Source: Chloroflexota bacterium (GTDB taxonomy: Bacteria > Chloroflexota > Anaerolineae > Aggregatilineales > J027). Taken from it: a stretch of DNA of 64,000 nt. The stretch spans positions 345,282 through 409,281 of the forward strand of contig QMIT01000003.1 of the NCBI GenBank assembly GCA_024434115.1. Direction: 5' to 3'. Below the pieces are notes generated by a model. That model had not been told where the DNA came from, searched no databases, and saw only the letters and a list, made by a program, of their open reading frames with translations. The position numbers and the translations under genes were made by a program. This document shows, in pieces, positions 1-8,800 of this stretch (positions are counted from its first letter, which is position 1; every line of letters begins with the position of its first letter).

Positions 1-652
1 CGGCGGGTACACGATAGACTGATTCCACGACTGGTTCGTACTCCCGCACAATCGCCGGGGTGATGCGCTGCGCTAGTTGATAACGTGGTTGCCATTCCGA
101 TGACTTAAGAGGTGTTATGATATAATCGGAAGACCACGCGGCCTCAGCGGGCGAAGTAGGGGCTTCATAATCATAGGTCACACTGGTCGTATAGTTCACA
201 AACCCCAGTTTTTCATAAAGTTGTTGGGCAGGTAAATTGCCATCAATTACGTCTAAAATAATCTTTTTTGCGCCGCGCTCCCGGCCCAATTGCAAACAGG
301 CTTCAACCAATTTTCGGGCAAGACCCTTACGCCGATGATCCGGCAGCACTGCCACATTCGATACCATCCATGTATCACTTTTGCCACGCCGTCCGATATT
401 GGCTGTCCCAATGCGTTTACCGTCTTCTTCCCAGACATAACCGTGCATCATATCCTTCATAGAAGGTGAAATAAGGAACAGCACCCGAAAAAGAGGCCAG
501 AGTTTTTTGACCGTCCGCAGCATATCGAGTGCGGATTCTTGTTCTTCATCCTCCATATCCCATTCGGGGTGGTCAGGATATTTAGCGGCAACACTCCAGA
601 CTTCCAACATGCTGTCAATATCTTTGGGCATGGCAAAGGGGCGGAGAGACAT
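1..652 (-). CDS. GNAT-family N-acetyltransferase, 3' end cut by window edge
   Basis: The minus-strand frame opens with ATG at 652 and stays open to position 1, so the C-terminus lies outside the window (about 217 residues visible). The start has a good ribosome site, AGAGGAG, 8-9 nt upstream. The GNAT acetyl-CoA pyrophosphate loop is visible as VLPDHRRKGLARKLVEACLQ (around residues 100-120), followed by NLPAQQLYEKLGF, the usual GNAT motif B with the catalytic-region Tyr. The N-terminal 60 residues do not resemble a second domain that I recognise, and the substrate cannot be told. The family transfers an acetyl group from acetyl-CoA to an amine. The fold is near certain; the specific role is unknown. 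Confidence 0.85.
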   Translation of the reverse strand, partial: MSLRPFAMPKDIDSMLEVWSVAAKYPDHPEWDMEDEEQESALDMLRTVKKLWPLFRVLFLISPSMKDMMHGYVWEEDGKRIGTANIGRRGKSDTWMVSNVAVLPDHRRKGLARKLVEACLQLGRERGAKKIILDVIDGNLPAQQLYEKLGFVNYTTSVTYDYEAPTSPAEAAWSSDYIITPLKSSEWQPRYQLAQRITPAIVREYEPVVESVYRVPA

Positions 653-785
653 GATGAAAACTCCTCTATAGTTTTTGTATTTTGTACTTTATACGCAAAA
701 AGTAGCCTATTCGATGCGGGCAGGGGGTTGAGGTTTTATGAACATTCGTTCTATTATTGAGAGTTATATGCGCCGAATTTGAATC

Positions 786-801
786 CGTAACCACGGTTAC
801 G
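786..801. promoter_or_regulatory. 7-bp inverted repeat, possible operator
   Basis: CGTAACC and GGTTACG flank a 2-nt spacer, a near-perfect palindrome in the 372-nt gene-free stretch 660-1031 between the divergent acetyltransferase and the DUF4258 gene. Its position suggests a repressor site for one or both. There is no further support, and the rest of this stretch is AT-rich with nothing else that I recognise. Confidence 0.3.
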
Positions 802-1031
802 CATGAGTTTGTATTATGACTGAAAAGTTAATTTAGAAATTAGCCTCGAAAGGGCGATTTGGGAATATAGGAGGGCAAAAATTTAACCATGTACAAATAG
901 GATTAAAACCTTTATTCAGAGAACATGAGTCATTGGTGGACATTATTTTATCATTGTGATAGCCGGAATCTCGCAATATACTTATAGTTCTAGGAAATTT
1001 ATTAATTATCTTTAGGAATATTGAACTCGCA

Positions 1032-1286
1032 ATGAGCTATCGTTTAACCGATCATGCGAAAGCCGAGTGCCAAAATCGGGGTATTCCGCTGCAAACTATA
1101 GATGAAATCATGACCAACCCTCAGCAAATCGTAGAAGCAGATGGAGGTCGCAAAGTTTATCAGTCCAAAATTGGATTTGACGGTAAGATATATTTGGTAC
1201 GCTTGATTGTAGAAGAAACCGACCCAGTTACGGTTATTACCGTTTATCGAACCAGCAAAATTCAGAAGTATTGGAGCAATTCATGA
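1032..1286 (+). CDS. DUF4258 domain protein, toxin-like
   Basis: An 84-residue basic protein. The segment RLTDHAKAECQNRGIPLQTI followed by a short 'NPQQIVE' stretch and a Tyr-rich beta region is the typical pattern of DUF4258, a small fold often compared with RelE/BrnT-like toxins and frequently paired with DUF2283. The stop overlaps the start of the next gene as ATGA at 1283, so the two are translationally coupled. A toxin role is inferred from family and arrangement only. No strong SD is visible (AGGA about 15 nt upstream of the ATG). Confidence 0.7.
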   Translation: MSYRLTDHAKAECQNRGIPLQTIDEIMTNPQQIVEADGGRKVYQSKIGFDGKIYLVRLIVEETDPVTVITVYRTSKIQKYWSNS

Positions 1287-1498
1287 AAGTCACATACGAT
1301 GCTGAGGTGGACATCATTCGGATTATGCTGAGTGATGCCGTGATTGAGGAAAGTGATGAAGAAAAACCCGGCATCATCTTGGATTATGACCGGGATGGCA
1401 ATATTGTTGGGTTTGAAATCTTAGATGCTTCCAAGCATGTCAAAAATCCGTTGGCGATGGAATATGCCATTATCGGCGAGTTAACCGCAGGGGTATAA
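1283..1498 (+). CDS. DUF2283 domain protein, antitoxin-like partner
   Basis: Starting at ATG 1283, which overlaps the upstream stop (ATGA), this gives 71 residues beginning MKVTYDAEVDIIRIML. The pattern 'YD...D...I.L' followed by GIILDYDRDGNIVGFEILDA is diagnostic of DUF2283. The protein is acidic, in contrast to its basic neighbour, as expected for an antitoxin, although no function is established for the family. A longer TTG-start frame from 1271 would run into the upstream gene; the ATG is preferred because of the coupling and the conserved N-terminus. Confidence 0.75.
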   Translation: MKVTYDAEVDIIRIMLSDAVIEESDEEKPGIILDYDRDGNIVGFEILDASKHVKNPLAMEYAIIGELTAGV

Positions 1499-1508
1499 AA
1501 ACAAAATA

Positions 1509-1534
1509 GGCGGGTTAAAAATTTCTCGCCCGCC
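1509..1534 (-). terminator. Terminator between convergent DUF2283 and bkd E2 genes
   Basis: GGCGGG and CCCGCC pair over a 14-nt AT-rich loop. On the minus strand the stem is followed by TATTTTGTTTTTA, so it most likely ends the bkd operon. On the plus strand the following run is weaker (CTTTCACTTTT). Confidence 0.65.
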
Positions 1535-1543
1535 CTTTCACTT

Positions 1544-2902
1544 TTAGGCCCAGTTTTCTAGCCGCTCTTTGAGGGTCATCATCCAGCCGTCACCCGTCGC
1601 GCCATCGGCAATGCGATGATCAAAGGTGAGGCTGGCATAACAGCAGGGACGGATGGCAATGGCGTCGTTAATGACCTTGACCCGTTTTTCGATGATACCG
1701 ACGCCAAAAATCGCCGCTTGGGGCTGATTGATAATCGGTGTAGCGAACAAGCTGCCACTGACGCCATGATTGGTAATCGTGATCGTGCCACCTTGAATAT
1801 CATCGGGTTTCAACTGCTTGTTACGGGCGCGATTGGCTAAATCATTGGCTTGGCGGGCAAGGCCCATCAGGTTGTATTCACCCGCGTTTTTGATAATAGG
1901 CACGATCAACCCATCGTCAATTGCCACCGCCATGCCGATGTTGACGATGTGATGTAAATAAATACCCTCGTCCGTCCACTGGCTGTTAATTATCGGGACA
2001 GCGCGGCAGGCATCCACCATCGCGGCAAGGAAATAAGCAGTCAGTGTCAAATTTACCCCACTCTTGGCAAATTCGGCTTTGTGCGCCTCACGGTGGGTCA
2101 TGACTTGACTCATGTCAATCTCAAAAACGGTGGTGACATGCGGGCTGGTCTGTAATTTGGAGCGCACCATATGGTCGGCAATGGCACGACGCATGTTACT
2201 CAGAGTGACCAATTCGCCGGGGACACCTTGCGGAATCGGTTCGGCGGGGATAGCACGCGGCGGGGTCGATGGCACCGAAGCAGCAGGTGGAGACGCGACG
2301 GCGGCGGGTTTGGCTTGGGGTTTAAACTCGCCCGTCGGCTTGAACAAATCGCCAGAGCCGGGTTGTTCCCACGGGGGCAAATCGGTGGTAGGTGCAGATG
2401 TTGGGTTTTGCAGATAGGCTTCCACGTCTTTTTTGGTGACACGTCCACCCGTGCCCGTACCCTTAATTTGGGTCAAATCCAATTGATGCTCGGCGGCCAT
2501 GCGTGCTACAACTGGACTAATACGCATACTGTCGTGTGATTCCGCTTTTCCGCCATTGGTGTGCGCAGCAGTAGTTGTGGCTACCGTAGTCTCCATCACA
2601 GGTTGTGGCGGATGACCCGAATGGGATACTCCGCCGCTGGATTCACCACCCGATGGCACTTCGCCGGGTTTGCCAATCACCGCTAATAACACACCCGCTT
2701 TGACTGTTTGGCCCTCCTGTACATACACCTCAAGTAAAGTACCTTCGGCAGGGGCGGGCACTTCAGTATCCACTTTATCCGTACTGACTTCCAACAGCGG
2801 TTCATATTCGCGCACGGTATCACCGACCTGATGCAGCCAGCGGGTGACCGTTCCTTCGACCACCGACTCACCAAGTTGGGGCATAATCACATTGGTTGGC
2901 AT
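1544..2902 (-). CDS. bkdB: Branched-chain 2-oxoacid dehydrogenase E2 (dihydrolipoyl acyltransferase)
   Basis: 452 residues. N-terminal lipoyl domain (about 1-80) with the lipoylated lysine K43 in STDKVDTEVPAP; a Pro/Ala/Gly-rich linker; peripheral subunit-binding domain with RISPVVARMAAEHQLDL and GTGGRVTKKDVEAYL; a second Pro/Ala linker; and a C-terminal CoA acyltransferase domain with the catalytic FDHRIADG motif near the end. It moves the acyl group from E1 to CoA through the swinging lipoyl arm. It lies directly downstream of E1 beta (23-nt gap), so the three genes form one operon. Assignment to the branched-chain rather than the pyruvate complex rests on the E1 alpha sequence. No E3 (lipoamide dehydrogenase) gene is present in the window. 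Confidence 0.92.
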   Translation of the reverse strand: MPTNVIMPQLGESVVEGTVTRWLHQVGDTVREYEPLLEVSTDKVDTEVPAPAEGTLLEVYVQEGQTVKAGVLLAVIGKPGEVPSGGESSGGVSHSGHPPQPVMETTVATTTAAHTNGGKAESHDSMRISPVVARMAAEHQLDLTQIKGTGTGGRVTKKDVEAYLQNPTSAPTTDLPPWEQPGSGDLFKPTGEFKPQAKPAAVASPPAASVPSTPPRAIPAEPIPQGVPGELVTLSNMRRAIADHMVRSKLQTSPHVTTVFEIDMSQVMTHREAHKAEFAKSGVNLTLTAYFLAAMVDACRAVPIINSQWTDEGIYLHHIVNIGMAVAIDDGLIVPIIKNAGEYNLMGLARQANDLANRARNKQLKPDDIQGGTITITNHGVSGSLFATPIINQPQAAIFGVGIIEKRVKVINDAIAIRPCCYASLTFDHRIADGATGDGWMMTLKERLENWA

Positions 2903-2925
2903 CGTTTTAATTTCTCCCTCATGCG

Positions 2926-3912
2926 CTAATAAGCGGCTAAATCGCGGATGGCATCGGCAATTTTCTGGGGCGACGGCATAAACTCCTCTTGGACGGGATG
3001 GCTAAACGGCACACCCGGCACATCTGGCCCAGCAAGGCGACGGATTGGCCCATCCATATATTCAAAGCCATCATCCGCCAAAACCGCCGCGATTTCTGCG
3101 CCATAGCCCATCGTGAAATTATCTTCGTATACAATCAGGGCCTTACCTGTTTTCTTAAACGAATTCAGGATGCCTTCGCGGTCAACGGGTAGCAGCGTCC
3201 GCACATCTACCACCTCAGTGCTGATGCCATCTTGCTGCTTGACCATCTCGGCGGCTTGCAAACAATAATGCGCCATCATGCCATAAGCATACACGGTAAC
3301 GTCTGACCCTGTGTGCGTGATGTTGACTGGCCCTATTGGGACCATGTATTCGCCATCCGGCACATCGCCTTTAATCGCACGATAGCCTTTTTTCGGTTCA
3401 AAATAGAGTACCGGATTGGGGTCACGTACAGCGCTCTTGAGCAGGCCTTTGGCATCATGGGGGGTGCTGGGAATGACCACTTTGAGGCCGGGGCAGTGGG
3501 TAAAGTACGCTTCTAAACTCTGGCTGTGGTAGAGTGCGCCACCGATTCCACCACCATAGGGAGCGCGGATCGTCATGGGGACGTTCCATGTGCCATTGCT
3601 GCGATAATACATCTTCGCGGCTTCGTTCATAATCTGATTCATGGCAGGGTGGATAAAGTCGGCAAATTGGATTTCGCAAATAGGTCGCAAATCTGCCATT
3701 GCCGCGCCAATTCCAATTGCAACAATACTCAACTCCGCCAGCGGGCTGTCAATAATGCGTGTTGGGCCATATTTATCGAACAGGCCCATGGTGGCACGGA
3801 ACACCCCGCCACGTTGCCCCACATCTTCACCCGTAATAAAGACCCGTTCATCGCGGGCCATCTCTTCATCCATCGCCTCACGGATGGCATCAATTAAGGT
3901 CATGTTACGCAT
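2926..3912 (-). CDS. bkdA2: Branched-chain 2-oxoacid dehydrogenase E1 beta subunit
   Basis: 328 residues from ATG 3912, which overlaps the E1 alpha stop as TGATG. A TTG one codon upstream is possible but less likely. MTLIDAIREAMDEEMARDE is the classic E1 beta N-terminus, followed by VFITGEDVGQRGGVFRAT, the EIQFADFIHPAMNQI stretch and, near the C-terminus, a transketolase-C region (VVDVRTLLPVD). With E1 alpha it forms the thiamine-diphosphate decarboxylase that acts on the 2-oxoacids of Val, Leu and Ile. Length is normal for the family. Confidence 0.92.
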   Translation of the reverse strand: MRNMTLIDAIREAMDEEMARDERVFITGEDVGQRGGVFRATMGLFDKYGPTRIIDSPLAELSIVAIGIGAAMADLRPICEIQFADFIHPAMNQIMNEAAKMYYRSNGTWNVPMTIRAPYGGGIGGALYHSQSLEAYFTHCPGLKVVIPSTPHDAKGLLKSAVRDPNPVLYFEPKKGYRAIKGDVPDGEYMVPIGPVNITHTGSDVTVYAYGMMAHYCLQAAEMVKQQDGISTEVVDVRTLLPVDREGILNSFKKTGKALIVYEDNFTMGYGAEIAAVLADDGFEYMDGPIRRLAGPDVPGVPFSHPVQEEFMPSPQKIADAIRDLAAY

Positions 3913-4994
3913 CAAGCAAGGTCTCCGGGGGCATATACACTGCGCGGGTCAAGATTGGGTTCGACATCAGGATATGGGGCATCCTCGGCGGCATGTTGGG
4001 CCGAATCCACGACAGATTTAGCTTTCGCCTCAAGGTCATTAATCGCGTTCTGGGTCAACACACCCCGCTCTAATAGCACTTTTTGGAAGCGGGATATGGG
4101 GTCTTTCTTTTTCCACTGCTCCACTTCATCACGGGTGCGGTAGCTGCGATCATCGTCGTCGGAGGAATGGGGCACAGGGCGATACGTTTTGGCCTCAATC
4201 AGGGTTGCGCCGTCGCCAGCATAGGCTTTATCACGGGCATAAGCCATGACATCGTAACACGCCAGCACATCATTACCATCCACGACTAAGCCCTCGACGC
4301 CATAGGCTGCCGCACGATCCGCCACATCATTCACCGCCATTTGACGCTCCATCGGCACAGAAATGGCATAAATATTATTTTGCACAAGGCAGATAAAAGG
4401 TAACTTGTGGACGCCGGCCCAATTCATCCCCTCATGCCACTCGCCTTGACTGGTTGACCCTTCACCGAGGCAGGTCAGGGCGAGGCGAGGTTGGGTATCG
4501 TCGTTGGGGTCTTGGAGGCCATGTGAAATTTTATATTGGATCGCAAAAGCTAATCCAGCGGCCTGTGGTACTTGGGTGGCGACGGGAGATGAGTGCGACA
4601 GGATATTGAGCCACTTGGCGCTGAAATGGCTGGGCATCTGACGCGCACCGGAGCTCGGTTCACCTGCCTTGCCCAGCAGACTGAGCATAAATCCTTCGGG
4701 GGTAAACCCGACGGTCAGCACGAGCGCAAGGTCACGGTAGTAGGGATGGACGTAATCCACACCTCGATTGATGGCAAACCCCGCGCCAACCTGACAGGCT
4801 TCATGGCCCATGCCGGAAATATGAAAGGCAATGCGGCCTTGACGGTGCAGAATCCATGCACGTTCGTCCAAGCGACGACTGAGCAGCATCATCCAATACA
4901 TATCGGAGAGAGTTTCGGCAGAGAGGGAATCGGAGGGGCGTGAACCACTGGCAGTCACAAAAGCCGTAATTTCTGCCGGTGCGTGATTAGTCAT
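3912..4994 (-). CDS. bkdA1: Branched-chain 2-oxoacid dehydrogenase E1 alpha subunit
   Basis: 360 residues. The motifs separate it from pyruvate dehydrogenase E1 alpha: HISGMGHEACQVGAGFA, the phrase YYRDLALVL, GARQMPSHFS, SSPVATQVP, the thiamine-diphosphate site GEGSTSQGEWHEGMNWA followed by NNIYAISVP, and the acidic run SSDDDDRSYR, which is shared with BfmBAA/BkdA1 proteins. SD AGGGAGAG lies 6 nt before the ATG. It is the first gene of the bkd operon and feeds branched-chain amino acid breakdown or branched fatty-acid primers. A promoter (5112-5139) and a leader hairpin (5019-5041) lie upstream. Confidence 0.93.
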   Translation of the reverse strand: MTNHAPAEITAFVTASGSRPSDSLSAETLSDMYWMMLLSRRLDERAWILHRQGRIAFHISGMGHEACQVGAGFAINRGVDYVHPYYRDLALVLTVGFTPEGFMLSLLGKAGEPSSGARQMPSHFSAKWLNILSHSSPVATQVPQAAGLAFAIQYKISHGLQDPNDDTQPRLALTCLGEGSTSQGEWHEGMNWAGVHKLPFICLVQNNIYAISVPMERQMAVNDVADRAAAYGVEGLVVDGNDVLACYDVMAYARDKAYAGDGATLIEAKTYRPVPHSSDDDDRSYRTRDEVEQWKKKDPISRFQKVLLERGVLTQNAINDLEAKAKSVVDSAQHAAEDAPYPDVEPNLDPRSVYAPGDLA

Positions 4995-5018
4995 TCAATC
5001 TCTCCCTAAGCTAACTCA

Positions 5019-5041
5019 GCGGGTCAGAATAATCTACCCGC
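5019..5041 (-). promoter_or_regulatory. Hairpin in bkd leader
   Basis: GCGGGT and ACCCGC form a perfect 6-bp stem around an 11-nt loop, between the bkd promoter and the E1 alpha SD. It may be an operator or an mRNA leader structure; no U-run follows it, so it is not an intrinsic terminator. Confidence 0.35.
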
Positions 5042-5111
5042 TTCTAATGGGTACGGTTGCAAAATGTCCATAATCAAGAGTTTTGATTTTTAAATCATTT
5101 GCAACAGAACC

Positions 5112-5139
5112 ATTATAGCAACTATTCTCATTCCGACAA
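5112..5139 (-). promoter_or_regulatory. Sigma-70-type promoter for the bkd operon
   Basis: On the minus strand a TTGTCG -35 and a perfect TATAAT -10 are separated by 16 nt, about 120 nt upstream of the E1 alpha start. The rest of the 4995-5282 gap holds the leader hairpin and the terminator of the next minus-strand gene. Confidence 0.55.
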
Positions 5140-5216
5140 TTCACGAAATTCTTTTAATATTTTTCCTTATTTCACAAAATGAATCAAACTTTGAAATCCA
5201 TGACACAGAGGATTAT

Positions 5217-5245
5217 AAAACGAAAACGCGCCCAACCGAGCGCGT
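5217..5245 (-). terminator. Terminator after the 103-aa minus-strand gene
   Basis: ACGCGC (5226-5231) pairs with GCGCGT (5240-5245) over an 8-nt loop. On the minus strand the stem is followed by TTTTCGTTTT. It lies 38 nt beyond the stop of the gene ending at 5283. Confidence 0.65.
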
Positions 5246-5282
5246 CTTCATTTTCCCTAGTCGCTAAACCAGTAACACATCA

Positions 5283-5594
5283 TCAAATTCTGGAAAGTTT
5301 GCGGATCATCTGGAGGATTCGCCCCCGCGAACCAGATGCCGTATTTTTGTCTACTGTTGCGGCGATGGCCTCTTGCCGGAGTCGCTCCACTTCGAGCAGT
5401 ACCCATCCACGCTCGCGTTCTGCACCGTCAATCACAAACATGCGCCCAACCAGATGATAGCAGTCCGGCGGGTTTTGCCCATGCACCGAAAAATAAGCCG
5501 AGCGATATGCGTCCACAATGTTGCGGCTGGTCAGGGTATCGGCTTTGCTAGGATAGAGCAAAGCATGGTTATCCGCCGTAGAATAATCGCTCAT
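5283..5594 (-). CDS. Hypothetical protein, 103 aa
   Basis: A small protein with no family that I recognise. It reads as a compact mixed alpha/beta protein; the middle segment HLVGRMFVIDGAERERGWV followed by a charged helix (LLEVERLRQE) looks conserved-protein-like, with no signal peptide or membrane segment. The start has an SD (AGAGGA about 10 nt upstream) and a terminator follows the stop, so it is an independent minus-strand transcription unit. Function is unknown. Confidence 0.65.
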   Translation of the reverse strand: MSDYSTADNHALLYPSKADTLTSRNIVDAYRSAYFSVHGQNPPDCYHLVGRMFVIDGAERERGWVLLEVERLRQEAIAATVDKNTASGSRGRILQMIRKLSRI

Positions 5595-5741
5595 GGCGTC
5601 ACTTTTCCTCTCATCACATGGAAAGGTGTTAATTTGCCTTCTTTCCCCTCATCCCCAGTATAGCGGGAAACAAGTCACAACCTTCTGAATTCCGTCTGAA
5701 TTTATTGTGAAGAAATTCAAACTATGTTTCGTGGGCGTACA

Positions 5742-5771
5742 TTCACCAGAAATGGCCTAAACCTGTATACT
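5742..5771 (+). promoter_or_regulatory. Candidate promoter for the kinase-nSTAND gene
   Basis: TTCACC and TATACT are separated by 18 nt and lie about 40 nt upstream of the ATG at 5812. The -10 is good and the -35 is partial. Confidence 0.35.
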
Positions 5772-5811
5772 TAAAAACATCCACTTATTTGGCGCTTTTT
5801 GTGAGGTACGA

Positions 5812-8800
5812 ATGGAAGACCTAAGCGGTCAGATGATTAAAGGTTACGAATTACATGAAATGATCGGTGCGGGTGGTTTTGGGGCGGTCTATCGTGCCCA
5901 TCAAGCGATTGTTGACCGCGAAGTCGCCATCAAGATTATTCTGCCCAACTATGCCAGCCAGCCCGATTTTATCCGTCGTTTTGAATCCGAAGCCCAATTG
6001 GTCGCCCGTTTGGAACACCTGCATATTGTTCCCCTGTACGATTATTGGCGTGACCCCAGCGGGGCCTATTTGATTATGCGCTGGTTGCGAGGGGGCAGTT
6101 TGCAGGGACACATCAAAAAATTTGGGCCGTGGCCCCCGGAACAAGCGGCTCATTTGCTCGATCAGATTGCGGCGGCACTGATGGTATCGCATCGTCACCA
6201 TGTTATTCACCGCGATCTCAAACCCGCCAATATTTTGCTGGATGAAGATGGCAATGCGTATTTGACCGATTTTGGGATTGCCAAAGACCTCGGCGGGGAT
6301 GACAGCCGCGACGATACCGGAGTAATTGGTTCGCCCGCCTATATGTCGCCAGAGCAAATTCGCAGCGGCCCGATTACCCCCCAGACCGATATTTATGGAT
6401 TGGGCATGGTGATGTATGAAGTATTGACGGGGGAACAACCGTTTGCGGGCACGACTGCCTCCGATTTAATCATCAAACAACTTGGGCACGCCCTACCTGA
6501 ATTGCGGGAACTTCGGACGGACTTACCCGGTGATCTGAATCGCGTACTGCAAAAAGCCACCGCCAAAGACCCCCATGAGCGCTACCTTGATGCCCTTGCC
6601 TTCGCTAAAGATTTCCGCCATGCCATCGGGGAAAAAGCGCGTGCAGGCGATACGGGAACATGGATAGATGTAGACAGCGGCGATGAAATATTTATCTCGA
6701 TTAGCGATGCCACCACCCGTCTGCAAATTACCGGCGAAATGCTGGGCATCACGATTCCGTTGGAAATCACCAATCCCTACAAAGGACTACGCGCATTTCA
6801 AGAAGCCGATGCCGATGACTTCTTTGGGCGTGAAATTCTCGTTCAACATTTGATTCACCGCCTTAATGAAAAACATCCTTTGGCGCATTTTCTGGCGGTG
6901 GTTGGGCCAAGTGGCAGCGGAAAATCCAGCGTCGTCAAAGCAGGAGTGCTGCCTGCCCTGCGCAAAAATGCGATTCCGGGTTCAAGCCGCTGGTTTGTCT
7001 CCGAAATGACCCCCGGCACTGACCCCATCAGTGAACTGGAAACAGCGCTATTGTGCATCGCGCCCCAACCGCCAGATGATATGACCGAACGCCTCCGAGC
7101 TACACCCAATGGATTGCTTGAATTGCTACCCGAAGTTTTGCCGGATTACCCCAACTGTGATTTTCTGTTGGTGATTGACCAATTTGAAGAAGTTTTTACG
7201 CAGGTTGAAAATGAGGCGAATCGCGCCCATTTTCTGGAAAGTTTGCGAATCGCTACCAGTGCTCCTAATATTCCCTTTCGGGTCATCATCACCCTACGAG
7301 CCGATTTTTATGACCGCCCCCTGTTGTATCCCGAATTTGGCGGATTGATGAGGGAACGGACGGAGGTTGTGCTGCCTCTTTCGGCGGAAGAACTCGAACG
7401 GGCGATTGCTGGCCCGGCGGAACGGGTGGGCATGACAGTTGAACCCGCCCTGATTGCTGCCGTTATCGCCGATGTTCGTGAAGAGCCGGGTGCGCTGCCC
7501 CTGTTGCAATATGCCCTAACCGAAGTTTTTGAACGGCGGGAAGGCAAAAATTTGACGTTAGGGGCGTATCAGACCAGCGGGGGGGCATTGGGAGCATTGG
7601 CCCGTCGCGCCGAAGACCTGTTTGTCGATATGTCAGAGGACGAACGGCAAGCCACTCGCCAATTGTTTATGCGTTTGGTCACGCTCGGCGAAGGTACGGA
7701 AGATACACGACGGCGGGCGCGTTGGGCTGAACTGATTTCGATGTCTGGCGATTCGCAGTTGGTGCGGCGTGTCTTGGATAAATTTGGCAAGTTCCGCCTA
7801 TTTACCTTCGATAATGACCCACAGACTCGTGAACCTACCGTTGAGGTCGCCCATGAAGCCCTGATTCGGCAGTGGCGGCGATTGCGGGAATGGTTGGACG
7901 ACAGCCGCGAAGATTTGCGGATGCAGCGTCGGCTGACCAGCGCCACCGAAGAATGGCTGAATCAGAAAAAAGACGCCAGTTTTCTTGCCAGTGGGGTGCG
8001 TTTGCAACAATTTGAGGCCCTCGCCAGCAGCGGACGCTTGGCATTGACCCAGCAGGAAAGTGAATATATTCAGTCCAGCGTGGTTGAGCGTCAGCGGCAA
8101 ATCGAGACCGAAAAAGCCCGCCAAGAACGCGAATTGGCCCTGATTAAACAAGGCCGAGATCGCCTGCGATTATTATTGACCGGGGCAAGTGTAGCGGCGG
8201 TGGTGATGTTGGCGCTGGCGGTCTTTGCGTTTAATCAGCGCAATGTCGCTCAAGACAATGAAAAACGTGCCGTGTCGGAATCGAATTTGCGTGCCACCGC
8301 CCAAGCCGAGACACAGATCGAACGTGACCAAGCTCTTGCCAACGAATCCCGCTTGCTCTCGAATTTATCATTACAGCAGTTAGCCGTTGACCCCATAGCG
8401 GCCCTCAATTTATCGTTACGCGCTTTACCGAGTGTTGCCACGCCTCGCCCCTATGTACCCCAAGCCGAATTTGCCCTCACCCGCGCCCTGCAATCCAGTA
8501 CGGAACGGGTCTATCTGCAAGCGTTCGATGGTTCGATTCGAGAAGCGGCCTTTGATGAAGGGCAAATCGCAGTAGGCGGTAGCAAGCTCATCACTGTGAA
8601 TGACAATCTGGATAGTGATTTAGTCACTGCTCTAAATGACCATACCCGCACCGTGCAAGGGGTCGAATGGGGAGTCAATCATCAACTGCTGAGTTATGAC
8701 GACCAAACCGTGCGGGTCTGGCACGATGGCGCACTCATCAACACCTATACCGCCGATCAGCAAGTTTTATGTGCGACATGGCAGCCCAATGCTGAAGTAG

